Shown here: one piece after another, positions 1 to 7,100 of the stretch | How positions within the stretch are numbered: position 1 is the first letter of the stretch | How the letters are laid out: the number at the start of each line of letters is the position of its first letter | DNA from: Candidatus Coatesiibacteriota bacterium | GTDB lineage: Bacteria; B130-G9 | DNA length: 11,349 nt | Assembly: GCA_016929465.1 (NCBI GenBank) | Contig: JAFGIT010000008.1 | Location: 1 to 11,349 of the forward strand | Direction of reading: 5' to 3' | Program-made: the position numbers and the translations under genes | Notes under the pieces: generated by a model | What the model was told of the DNA's origin: nothing | Seen by the model: the letters and a program-made list of their open reading frames with translations, nothing else | Databases searched by the model: none

Positions 1-688
1 GCGGCATTTCGTGGTCCTCGATCTGTTCCGTTCGTATCGGTGTGAACGAGCCGAGACCCGTATGAACGGTGATCTCGGCGAATTCGATTCCGAGGTCGGC
101 AAGGTTATCCAGGTACTTCCTGGTGAAGTGAAGGCCTGCGGTTGGAGCGGCAACTGCTCCGGGTCTTCTCGAATAGACCGTCTGATAGAGCATCTCATCC
201 GCCGCATCTGGTCCTTTGGGCCGCTTTATGTATGGAGGCAGGGGCATTTCTGCAATCTGGTCAAGAACCTCATCGATTCCGCCTTGCTTCGCGTCGAGTG
301 AAACGCGCAGCTTGCGCCCATCCTTCTCGAGAACGGTTGCGGTCAATCTGCCCTGGCCGAAAACGAGCCTCGAACCTGGACGGAGTGGACGAGATGCCTT
401 TCCGAGTGCTTCGTAAATGCCGTCTTCGATCTTCCGCAGGAGGAAGAGCTCCACTTTTCCGCCGCCGATATCCCTGTGTCCGAGGAGCCGGCACTTCATC
501 ACTCGAGTATTGTTCAGGACGAGGAGATCACCTCTCGTAATGAACTCATGCAGCTTGTCGAACCGAGTGTGCTCTATATTGCCGCTCTCTCTCTCCAGCA
601 CCAGCAGGCGGGCCGTGTCGCGGTCCTCGAGGGGCGTCTGCGCAATCCGAGACTCGGGCAGGTCGTATTCGAATTCGCACCTTCTCAA
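1..688 (-). CDS. queA: S-adenosylmethionine:tRNA ribosyltransferase-isomerase QueA, 5' part only
   Basis: QueA transfers and isomerises the ribosyl group of S-adenosylmethionine onto 7-aminomethyl-7-deazaguanine in tRNA, making epoxyqueuosine in the cytoplasm. The minus strand reads open for 229 codons and runs off the left edge; the family is usually about 340 residues, so the last third is missing. Visible family motifs are EYDLPESRIAQTPLEDRD (residues 7-24), LLVLNNTRV (55-63), RRPGAVAAPTAGLHFT (174-189) and VHTGLGSFTPI (208-218). I chose TTG at 688-686 as start: an in-frame TAA lies just upstream, the nearby ATG is out of frame, AAGGA sits about seven bases upstream, and the first residues then align with the usual family N-terminus. 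It points away from the rpoZ-ruvA run, whereas in many bacteria queA follows ruvB. Identity is near certain; the start is likely. Confidence 0.95.
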   Translation of the reverse strand, partial: MRRCEFEYDLPESRIAQTPLEDRDTARLLVLERESGNIEHTRFDKLHEFITRGDLLVLNNTRVMKCRLLGHRDIGGGKVELFLLRKIEDGIYEALGKASRPLRPGSRLVFGQGRLTATVLEKDGRKLRVSLDAKQGGIDEVLDQIAEMPLPPYIKRPKGPDAADEMLYQTVYSRRPGAVAAPTAGLHFTRKYLDNLADLGIEFAEITVHTGLGSFTPIRTEQIEDHEMP

Positions 689-773
689 ATTCTCATCCTT
701 ATCGATTTAGTATGTGTCCCAACAAGCCTGCAAGAGAAACCTCCCCAGCGTAGCGGGATGCCACAGGCAAACG

Positions 774-799
774 ATCGAGGCGCCATTTTGGGCCTCGAT
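774..799 (-). promoter_or_regulatory. 8-bp stem-loop in the queA leader region
   Basis: ATCGAGGC (774-781) and GCCTCGAT (792-799) form a perfect 8-bp inverted repeat with a 10-base loop. On the minus strand it lies about 85 bases upstream of the queA start. There is no T-run after it on either strand, so it is not a standard intrinsic terminator. It could be an mRNA leader structure, a protein-binding site, or part of an old repeat element. The structure is seen; the role is guesswork. Confidence 0.35.
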
Positions 800-908
800 T
801 CTGTAAACAACTACCGAAAGATGTCCGGCTTCGTCAATTGAGGATGGCTGTCTAATGAATGAAATCCAAAGGGGATATAAGAGTCCCATGACCGCGGCGC
901 ATACAGTA

Positions 909-972
909 TGTAGGGGCTGGCCTTGTGCCTGCCCGAGATATGGATGGGCGGGGACAAGCCACCGTCCCTACA
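909..972. repeat. Long imperfect palindrome, REP/MITE-like intergenic element
   Basis: The left arm TGTAGGGGCTGGCCTTGTG and the complement of the right arm, TGTAGGGACGGTGGCTTGT, share the TGTAGGG end, the CTTGT core and a following CC-GCCC block. The two arms fold back over a short AT-containing centre (about 935-944). Palindromes that begin TGTAGGG and carry GC-rich arms with a CTTGT core are familiar to me as multi-copy intergenic repeats in environmental bacterial genomes. Only one copy is in this window, so its dispersed nature is inferred. No transposase is nearby; it would have to be mobilised in trans, if at all. Confidence 0.55.
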
Positions 973-1167
973 CGACACGAAATCCGATTTATTGGACGAC
1001 CTCTGAGGATGGCGATATTGCGACCTTTGTGAATCGCTGATTCGGCCTGAGGCAATAGCGGAGCTCAAGTGTTTTGAAACGGGAATAGGCCAAGATGCGG
1101 ATTTTCGCGCTTTGGTGCTATTCGTGCTCCATTGGCGGCCGTCTTTGGCGAGACCATCAGGGGCAAG

Positions 1168-1197
1168 TTGACAGATTGCCTGTTTCCTTGTTATTTA
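1168..1197 (+). promoter_or_regulatory. Candidate sigma-70 type promoter for the small membrane protein and downstream genes
   Basis: A perfect TTGACA box (1168-1173) is followed after 18 bases by TATTTA (1192-1197), which matches only three of six consensus positions for a -10 box. Transcription would start around 1203-1205, at the ATG of the next gene, giving a leaderless or nearly leaderless message. This would agree with the absence of a ribosome binding site there. The -35 match is good and the -10 match is poor, so confidence is limited. Confidence 0.35.
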
Positions 1198-1203
1198 TGG
1201 CAC

Positions 1204-1449
1204 ATGGGCAAGAAAAGCAAAAAGTCGAAATCCAGCTTAGAGCAGCAACCTTTGGAGCGTGGGCCGGGCTACAGCCTGCCTCAGCTCCTGGTGGCCAATG
1301 TGATCGCGTGGGCGGTCTTTCTGCTGATACCGTTTGTTGTTGGCAAGACCTTTGTGGGCCATGGGGCGGAGATTTACACGTTCTTCTCTCTGCTCGGACT
1401 CGGATTCAGCGCGGGCAGCATTCTGGACTTTTCATTGGATAGGCTTTGA
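1204..1449 (+). CDS. Small two-helix membrane protein of unknown function
   Basis: I do not recognise this 81-residue protein. It starts with a basic, lysine- and serine-rich stretch (MGKKSKKSKSS), then a polar stretch, then two hydrophobic segments at about residues 28-47 and 57-74 joined by a short loop containing GKTFVGHG. This predicts a small inner-membrane hairpin protein with its N-terminus probably in the cytoplasm (positive-inside rule). I chose ATG 1204 because the upstream in-frame GTG-type extension to 1132 would add residues with no membrane or protein-like character, and the basic MGKK start is typical. No clear Shine-Dalgarno precedes it. rpoZ follows after 32 bases, so the two may be co-transcribed. 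It could be a family-specific accessory protein; the frame itself is plausible but not proven by homology. Confidence 0.6.
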   Translation: MGKKSKKSKSSLEQQPLERGPGYSLPQLLVANVIAWAVFLLIPFVVGKTFVGHGAEIYTFFSLLGLGFSAGSILDFSLDRL

Positions 1450-1481
1450 CACTGAAATTACATAAGAGGTAGCGAAAAGAT

Positions 1482-1721
1482 ATGGAACAGGAAAGACGAA
1501 GGCGGGGAGTGACTGACCTTATCTTTGACGGGATAAGCAAAGTGGGGTCGGAGTATGACTTCACCGTATTGTCAGCCGGGCGGGCACTGCAGATACAGTC
1601 CGGCATGCTTCCCTTCTCCCGCACAGCCGGCAAGGGTCCTCTAGAGACTGCGATCGAGGAGATCATCGAAGGCCGGGTAGAGATAAAACATCAGGATGAG
1701 GACGATAACATAATTGAATGA
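1482..1721 (+). CDS. rpoZ: DNA-directed RNA polymerase omega subunit
   Basis: The omega subunit wraps the C-terminal end of beta-prime and aids assembly of RNA polymerase. This 79-residue protein has the usual size and pattern: SEYDFTVLSAGRALQIQSG (residues 23-41) matches the family helix normally read as NRFELVLLAARRARQL, and GPLETAIEEIIEGRVEI (52-68) matches the K-x-T-V-I-A-L-x-E-I-x-E-G-K element. The N-terminus is a basic stretch (RRRR at 5-8) and the C-terminus is acidic, as often seen. ATG 1482 is preceded by AAGAGGT at 1463-1469, a weak, rather distant ribosome binding site. rpoZ lies 24 bases before yebC, an unusual partner, as it more often sits with gmk. The similarity is modest but consistent along the length, and I consider this the best call. 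Confidence 0.75.
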   Translation: MEQERRRRGVTDLIFDGISKVGSEYDFTVLSAGRALQIQSGMLPFSRTAGKGPLETAIEEIIEGRVEIKHQDEDDNIIE

Positions 1722-1745
1722 TAACCTTTCGTCTGGAGGCGCGTG

Positions 1746-2495
1746 ATGTCCGGGCACTCTAAATGGAGCACAATAAAGCGCAAGAAGGGCAAAGAGGATG
1801 CCAAGCGGGGCAATCTCTTCACCAGGTTGATCAAGGAGATCACCGTCGCCGCGAGGCAAGGCGGCGGCGACCCTAACAGCAATCCCAGATTGCGCACGGC
1901 GATGGTCTCAGCACGGTCCGCCAATATGCCGAACGACAATATAGAGCGGGCAATAAAGAAGGGCACCGGGGAGCTCCCCGGGGTTTCCTATGAGGACGTC
2001 AGCTACGAGGGTTATGGTCCTGGAGGCGTTGCGATCCTCATCGAGTGCCTGACCGACAACAAGAATCGAACCGTCTCCGAATTAAGGCACATCCTCTCCA
2101 AGAACGGCGGGAGATTGGCTGAGATGGGAAGCGTATCCTGGGTCTTTGATAGGAAGACGCTCATCGGTATAGACGAGAAGGATGTCCAGGACGAGGAAAA
2201 GCTGCTCGAGGCAGCAATTTCTGCCGGCGCAGATGACATGAGCAATGAGGATGGTGTATTCGAGATCACGGCCGCTCCGGATCATTTTGCCGACCTTGTC
2301 GAGGCCTTGACGGAAGATGGCTACGAGCCCGTATCCGCCGAGCTGACGATGATACCGAGGACGATGGCCAAGGTCGAGGGCAAGGAGGCCATCCAAATGC
2401 TTAGGTTGATGGAGCGCCTCGAGGACAGCGACGAGGTTCAGAAGGTCTTTGCGAATTTTGACATCGATCCCGAGATCATGGAGGAAATCGACTGA
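1746..2495 (+). CDS. yebC: YebC/TACO1-family protein
   Basis: This 249-residue protein is a typical YebC family member. It opens with [15 protein letters not shown], has [20 protein letters not shown] at 46-65 followed by [10 protein letters not shown] (66-75), and ends with the [19 protein letters not shown] element (221-239). Family members were long annotated as DNA-binding transcriptional regulators; the mitochondrial relative TACO1 and some bacterial ones act on translation, including at proline-rich stretches. The start is ATG 1746 rather than GTG 1743, because GGAGG at 1735-1739 is then six bases away and the protein begins at the conserved MSGHSKW. It sits directly before ruvC, a very common gene order, and its last codons carry the ribosome binding site for ruvC. 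Confidence 0.97.
   Translation: MSGHSKWSTIKRKKGKEDAKRGNLFTRLIKEITVAARQGGGDPNSNPRLRTAMVSARSANMPNDNIERAIKKGTGELPGVSYEDVSYEGYGPGGVAILIECLTDNKNRTVSELRHILSKNGGRLAEMGSVSWVFDRKTLIGIDEKDVQDEEKLLEAAISAGADDMSNEDGVFEITAAPDHFADLVEALTEDGYEPVSAELTMIPRTMAKVEGKEAIQMLRLMERLEDSDEVQKVFANFDIDPEIMEEID
2480..2494 (+). promoter_or_regulatory. Ribosome binding site and CTG start of ruvC inside yebC
   Basis: GGAGGA (2480-2485) lies within the last codons of yebC and is six bases before CTG at 2492-2494, which overlaps the yebC stop TGA (2493-2495) in the string CTGA. This arrangement resembles the ATGA overlaps used for termination-reinitiation, with CTG in place of ATG. No ATG, GTG or TTG occurs in the ruvC frame between here and residue 42, which is well past catalytic Asp7. 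Confidence 0.75.
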
Positions 2496-3013
2496 TAGTT
2501 CTGGGCGTTGACCCTAGCTGCAGATCGACTGGTTACGGCGTAATCGAGCAGGGCGAGCGAAATAGTCTCGCTCTCGTCGATTACGGGGCTATCCCAGTTC
2601 CGGCGGCGACTTCATTGCCGGAGACACTTCATAGAATCTACATCAAGATCGAGTCTATAATAGCGGAATTCAAGCCGGATGTGATGGCTCTCGAGGCGGT
2701 GTTCTACGCTCAAAACGTCCGGTCCGCAATCAGGCTTGGCGCAGTCAGAGGCGTGGTCATGCTTGCAGCTCGCAGCAGCGAAGTCCCAGTTTTCGAGCAC
2801 GCAGCTACCGAGATTAAGCTCGCCGTTGCGGGATTCGGCCGAGCGAGCAAGGAGTCCGTTCAGAAGATGGTCAAAGTCGCTCTTGGCCTAAAAGAGGTCC
2901 CAACTCCCAACGATGCAGCGGACGCATTGGCTGCGGCGATCTGCCATTTGAATACTGCGAAACTCCGCGAGAAGATCAGTAGCTCCGTTGGCAAGAGGAT
3001 GAGCGTCAAATGA
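2492..3013 (+). CDS. ruvC: Holliday junction endonuclease RuvC
   Basis: RuvC is the dimeric RNase H-fold nuclease that cuts Holliday junctions during recombinational repair. With the CTG start, the product has 173 residues, the usual size, and begins (M)[18 protein letters not shown], matching the family N-terminus. The four acidic catalytic residues are present: Asp7 (GVDPS), Glu68 ([10 protein letters not shown]), Asp141 and Asp144 ([14 protein letters not shown]). The [17 protein letters not shown] region (71-87) is the family's conserved DNA-contacting segment. A start further in, at TTG 2615, would remove Asp7 and is rejected. An ATA at 2495 is the only alternative and is much less likely. 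The gene overlaps yebC by three bases and precedes ruvA by 24 bases, so translation is probably coupled to yebC. Confidence 0.95.
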   Translation: MIVLGVDPSCRSTGYGVIEQGERNSLALVDYGAIPVPAATSLPETLHRIYIKIESIIAEFKPDVMALEAVFYAQNVRSAIRLGAVRGVVMLAARSSEVPVFEHAATEIKLAVAGFGRASKESVQKMVKVALGLKEVPTPNDAADALAAAICHLNTAKLREKISSSVGKRMSVK

Positions 3014-3037
3014 TCCGCGTTAGGGAGTGTTGATGAG

Positions 3038-3628
3038 ATGATGGATTATATAACCGGAACCATCATTGAGAAGTCACCGGAGCGCGTCGTATTGGAGGCC
3101 GGGGGCATTGGAATATCTCTTCAGATTACATTTTCGACGTATCAGCAGTTGGGACAAGTAGGCTCCAGGGCCAAGCTTCTTACGCACCTGCAATTCAGGG
3201 AACCCTCATTTGACCTTTATGGCTTTGCATCGTCCTCAGAGAGGGATGTATTCCGGCTTCTGATTCAGGTCTCGGGGGTGGGTGTCAAAGTAGCAAGGAC
3301 GATTCTTTCTGGAATCAATCCCCGAGATGTCAGAGATGCCATTCTAAATAATGATGTGGCCCGTTTGTCGTGTGCTCCGGGAATCGGCAAAAAGACGGCC
3401 GAGCGCATCTGCGTATTTCTTCGTGACAAGGCCCTTCAGCTGACTACTCAGCGGGAACCGGGGACTTCAGGTGCAGATGATGCCGAGAATGACGCCCTTG
3501 CTGCTCTCGAGTCGCTCGGGATCCCTGCGAGCAAAGCGAGACCGGTGATACGGAAGCTCATCGAGCGGCACGGTTCATCCATCGCTGTGGACGAGCTTGT
3601 CCGGGGAGCGCTCAAATCACTGTTCTAG
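3038..3628 (+). CDS. ruvA: Holliday junction branch migration protein RuvA
   Basis: RuvA forms the tetramer that binds Holliday junctions and loads the RuvB motor. The 196-residue product has the full three-domain layout: an N-terminal OB-fold domain beginning MMDYITGTI, which lines up with the usual MIGYLRG start; two helix-hairpin-helix motifs, VSGVGVKVARTILSG (78-92) and APGIGKKTAERI (113-124); an acidic linker (about 139-150); and the small RuvB-binding domain III, DALAALESLGIPASKARPVI (152-171) to the end. I chose ATG 3038 over ATG 3041 because of this alignment; GGGAG at 3023-3027 is the likely ribosome binding site. It is the last gene of the run. ruvB, often the next gene, is absent from the following 7.7 kb, so it must be elsewhere in the genome. 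Confidence 0.97.
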   Translation: MMDYITGTIIEKSPERVVLEAGGIGISLQITFSTYQQLGQVGSRAKLLTHLQFREPSFDLYGFASSSERDVFRLLIQVSGVGVKVARTILSGINPRDVRDAILNNDVARLSCAPGIGKKTAERICVFLRDKALQLTTQREPGTSGADDAENDALAALESLGIPASKARPVIRKLIERHGSSIAVDELVRGALKSLF

Positions 3629-3776
3629 AGACAGGCTGAGCTGTAACCCCCCCAGTAATAGGCCTCGTATCGGCCCGTTTGGTTAGATCGCAACGGCTAT
3701 GAACAATCCCGATCAGCGTCCTTGATAGCCTGCTCCGGAATCTCGGGACAATTGGATTGGAGGTTATTGTGATAAT

Positions 3777-3790
3777 TCCCCCCGGGGGGA
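3777..3790. repeat. Perfect GC palindrome
   Basis: TCCCCCCGGGGGGA is a perfect 14-base palindrome made of a C6 run meeting a G6 run. It has no loop and no following U-run, so it is not a normal terminator. It could be a protein-binding dyad or a chance product of slippage in homopolymer runs; runs of this kind are also prone to sequencing error. Confidence 0.5.
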
Positions 3791-3812
3791 TTTGACTTCC
3801 CGCTGAAATGTG

Positions 3813-3848
3813 GGCGATTCATTCGCCGCTCCCGGCCACGATTTGGCC
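3813..3848 (+). terminator. Two tandem small stem-loops, possible weak terminator
   Basis: GGCGA-TTCAT-TCGCC (3813-3827) and GGCCA-CGATT-TGGCC (3834-3848) are two perfect 5-bp hairpins with 5-base loops, six bases apart. They lie about 190 bases after ruvA. The second is followed by TTGAAATTCT, which is only weakly U-rich. They may terminate or protect the ruvA transcript, but the stems are short and the call is tentative. Confidence 0.3.
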
Positions 3849-3915
3849 TTGAAATTCTGACTCCCCGCGCCTATTGATAGCCAATTATCATAGTTATTTT
3901 GAGTCTCGATAAGCC

Positions 3916-3947
3916 TTGACTTAAGGCCACAAGATGCGGCATATTAT
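3916..3947 (+). promoter_or_regulatory. Candidate promoter of the giant gene
   Basis: TTGACT (3916-3921) matches the -35 consensus at five of six positions. TATTAT (3942-3947) matches the -10 consensus at five of six, but the spacer is 20 bases, longer than the usual 17; CATATT at 3940-3945 gives an 18-base spacer and four matches. An inverted repeat TCGCA (3950-3954)/TGCGA (3966-3970) lies just downstream and could be an operator. The resulting leader would be about 160 bases. Confidence 0.35.
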
Positions 3948-4010
3948 ATTCGCAAGTGATATATATGCGAGTTGGGTGCTTGCTGACAGTGTTCATTATT
4001 CTGCTCTATT

Positions 4011-4035
4011 GCGGCAACCGGGGACGGTTACCTGC
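4011..4035 (+). ncRNA. Leader stem-loop upstream of the giant gene
   Basis: AACCG-GGGA-CGGTT (4016-4029) is a perfect 5-bp stem with a purine tetraloop. It is extended by GG/CC and GC/GC pairs across one mismatch and one bulged T, reaching 4011-4035. It would lie in the 5' untranslated region if the upstream promoter is used. It does not match any riboswitch consensus I know. It may influence translation or mRNA stability of the giant gene; this is inference from shape alone. Confidence 0.3.
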
Positions 4036-4115
4036 GGTAGAAGAGGTGTTTCTATAAGACGTTATGCTATGTATTGGGGTTGCGATTTCTTGATTGGAGA
4101 ATCTAAGGAGGAGTT

Positions 4116-7100
4116 ATGCGGAGATCTTTGAAGGCTAAGTTGGTTTTTCTGACCGCAGTATGCCTTTTCGGGTTAATCTCAGCAGCGATCGGGCAGTCGA
4201 TTGGTAGCGGCTGGCCGACATTGCATTTGGACTCGAGAAACAGGCGTGTTACAATGGAGGAAGGCCCCGATATCGCCGAGCAGAACCTTACGATCCACTG
4301 GAGTTTCGAGGCCGGATATGGCCGATCTAATCCACTGGTAGATTCTACCGGGCGAATATATGTCTTTGGCACCATAGATGGTGCACTGGGGGCATTCTCG
4401 AAGCTATTCTGCTTCAGAGAGGCTTTGCCCGATGAGGAGACCAATTGCATCACGCCCGAGCTGCTTTGGGCAACGGAGATGAATTGCTATCCTTCGAGCA
4501 CATGGTCAACCGGCGCCATCTCTCCCGATGAAAGTCGTTTCTTCTTCGCTGGCGTTGGGGACAATGGGCTTTCTCTCGATTGCTGGGATCCAGAAGGTAA
4601 TCCCGACGAGGATAATCCGGATGAGAAGTCCCTTCTCCTTTTCTCCAGTCCTTTCTTCAACGGAGGCGACGGTGCATCGGATTTGATCTTCGATAATCTG
4701 AATGTCCCCGACCTGGGGCTTACCGACGTTGTCATTGTATTTGGAAATTCAACGTCCACTTCGACCGGATATGCTTTCACCTATGACGGGATAAACGTAT
4801 GGTGGTATGGGATTAGCCCGCAAGATGCGGTTCCTTCACCCGTAGCATCATCTCCCACACACTGCTCTCAGACATATACGTACTATGATTATACGCCCGG
4901 TCCTCAGGGGGGCCTTCCGGGAAGCGGGACCTATTGGATGGGTGTCGGTCAGCCCACGACGATCTATGCCGGCGGCGAGGATGGTAACCTCTACGCCATG
5001 CACACGATCACGGAGACTTTCTGGTCTCCTCCGCCCGCGATTCAGCCACCGCCTCCTCCTCCTCTGGGCGATCCTGAACCAGTCACGCTGAAGTGGTCCT
5101 ATGCAATTGGCAGTGACGCCCTCGTGAGTTCTCCAGTGATTATTCCACGAAGCTGGGGCTTCCGGAAGGATCCGGTGCAGGATAATACCCCTGGCCCAAA
5201 TGGAGAAATTCCCCAGATCCACTACAACAATGTAGGCACTACTACCTGCACGATTTACATCTGCGATCCTGCCGGAGTTCTCTATTGCATCGAGGATTCC
5301 TACTACGAGGAGCATGATTGGGAGTTCTATGGTTGGATGCCCAGCGAGCCTCCCATGGACATTTGGATTGACAATAACGATGAGTACCAAACGCAGGGCG
5401 ATCCTCCGCCACCTCCGCCGGGATTCCCGATGGGTGCCTATCCACGCAAATATACCTCGAAGCTCCGTTGGTCCTATGACCAGTTCACCGGCGGGATACA
5501 CGGGACACCGATTCTCAGCGGAAACATCTTGTATGTTCAGGACGATACATCGATCACCGCGATAGACCTCCAGACTGGCATGGATATGAACACGAATTAC
5601 TTCGGCGAGACCGAGGGCACGGCGATCTGGTCAGCGTCTTGTCTTGACGATCAGCCACCATTGGCAAGCACCGGTTCTGAGTGGAATTTCGCCCCCGGTG
5701 GCTCCTATAGTGTCGCGCCGTCGCCGGTTCTTGATGGCAACGGTCTTATCTGGATGGTGACCAGCGACGGCTGGCTGGAGGTAGTCGCGAGTAGAGACAT
5801 GCCCGACAGAGGCCTTGTAATGGGCGATGTCGCTTTTCTCTATATCGTGCCAAATGAGGATGACCACCATAGAGGCTATTCGGTGGCGCCTTTCTATGAG
5901 CCGATGACGGGCCATGCGCCGCTTACCATGGCATGCTCGCCGATCATCTCTGATGGCACCCTCTATGTCAGAGGTGATGGCCAGGCCCCTGACCCCTTCT
6001 CGATGAGTCCATACGACACCGGTTGGGTGCTCAAAGTGAAGGAGAATGTAGTAGGACGTTTCAGGTTCAACGACGTGAACCCGAAAGTGGGCTACACGGA
6101 GTCCAACCGAATGCACCGTGTGCCGACCGTATTTGATTATGAGGTAAATTATTACGATCCCGACTGCAGCTCAGTCGGCGTCTATACGGATGATGGCAAT
6201 GCAGTTCCACATCCCGAGAATCCAGTCATGCTCATCGTTGATGGCTTCTATACTTTCTGGCGATCGGATGAGGAAGACCTCGGGTATCCGCCGCTTCATA
6301 TACTTCCAGGGAATGAGAATCCACAGAATCCCCCTGCTAGCTATGGCTTCCCGCCCTGGGGCATCTGGGAGGGGATGGTATATCAGGTAGAGACGGGCGA
6401 CGATGAGCGGAATCTCGGCATGTATGAATACGTCTCTGACGGGACGGTATCGAATCCGTCACTGCGAGAATACATCTACTACAATCAGAACGGCTGCTTC
6501 AATTACTTCTTCGAGATGGAAGATGGCTTCGGGGAGAACGCGCCGATATTGTCCGAGATATACTCCGGCCCGAATATGTGTCCGGAGCTTTATTTTGTGA
6601 AGACTGCGGTTGTGTTCGACGGGACAATAGCGCGGCCGGAGAAGAGCGTTCTGGATATTGCCGTTTGGTATTACGATTCCGATGAGGATTCTCCAGCCGT
6701 TCAAGACGTCGTAATGGAAGACGTTAACTACACGATGCAGAGCGACGCTGTAATCGGTAACTCGGCGGTTAGATGGGAAGACAGGTATTCGCTTCATTTG
6801 ACGACAACGAATGACACGCCGAGCTTCCATTTCGAATTCACCGACAGTCCGACACCAGTACACCCGGATTGGCCGAGGGATTCCGTCGAGCCTTGCACGA
6901 CGAGACACCCTGAATATGGCCAGTTGTTCACTCTGCTTCTCCGTGATGGCAGGGTTACTCCGGCGGTCGGGCCTCCAGGCGAATATACATATAGCGTGAG
7001 GTTCTTTGATCCGCATAGGCGGGCTTCGGGTATCAACACGGGGCAGATAGGTTCACTCAACGCCCATATCTATATTGATGGTGAGCAATATGAAATGGAG

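Larger units (their letters stand above)
689..1203. other. Gene-poor divergent intergenic region
   Basis: This stretch of about 515 bases separates the leftward queA from the rightward run of genes. No open frame in it has a convincing ribosome binding site or a recognisable product. It contains an 8-bp hairpin in the queA leader (774-799), a 64-base imperfect palindrome (909-972), a small hairpin GAATC-GCT-GATTC (1031-1043) and a TTGACA promoter-like box at 1168. Promoters for both directions must lie here or nearby. I saw no tRNA-like cloverleaf. Confidence 0.6.
3629..4115. other. Intergenic region between ruvA and the giant gene
   Basis: This 487-base stretch has no convincing gene. It holds a perfect 14-base palindrome (3777-3790), two short hairpins (3813-3827 and 3834-3848), an AT-rich promoter-like segment (3916-3970) and a leader hairpin (4011-4035). 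No textbook intrinsic terminator with a U-run follows ruvA, so termination may be Rho-dependent or occur at the small hairpins. AAGGAGG at 4105-4111 at its right end is the ribosome binding site of the giant gene. Confidence 0.6.

Noticed and set aside
476-841. A 121-codon plus-strand frame near the left edge
   Set aside because: It mostly lies antisense to queA, whose motifs on the minus strand are unmistakable.
1132-1203. A longer N-terminus for the small membrane protein
   Set aside because: The extra 24 residues show no signal, helix or conserved character, and the basic MGKK start at 1204 is more natural.
3777-3790. An intrinsic terminator at the C6G6 palindrome
   Set aside because: There is no loop and no U-run after it, so it cannot act as a standard terminator.
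4011-4035. A cyclic-di-GMP or other known riboswitch before the giant gene
   Set aside because: Only a short hairpin is present; the conserved loop and receptor sequences of the known classes are missing.
3934-4131. A 65-codon plus-strand frame just before and overlapping the giant gene start
   Set aside because: It has no ribosome binding site, starts inside the promoter-like sequence, has no recognisable product, and overlaps the well-supported start at 4116 in another frame.
4848-5501. A 217-codon minus-strand open frame inside the giant gene
   Set aside because: It is an antisense shadow. Asp-, Tyr- and Pro-rich sense codons give Val-, Ile-, Arg- and Gly-rich antisense frames with few stops. 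No start signal or motif supports it; similar shadows at 5631-6116, 6459-7016 and 8895-9368 were dismissed for the same reason.
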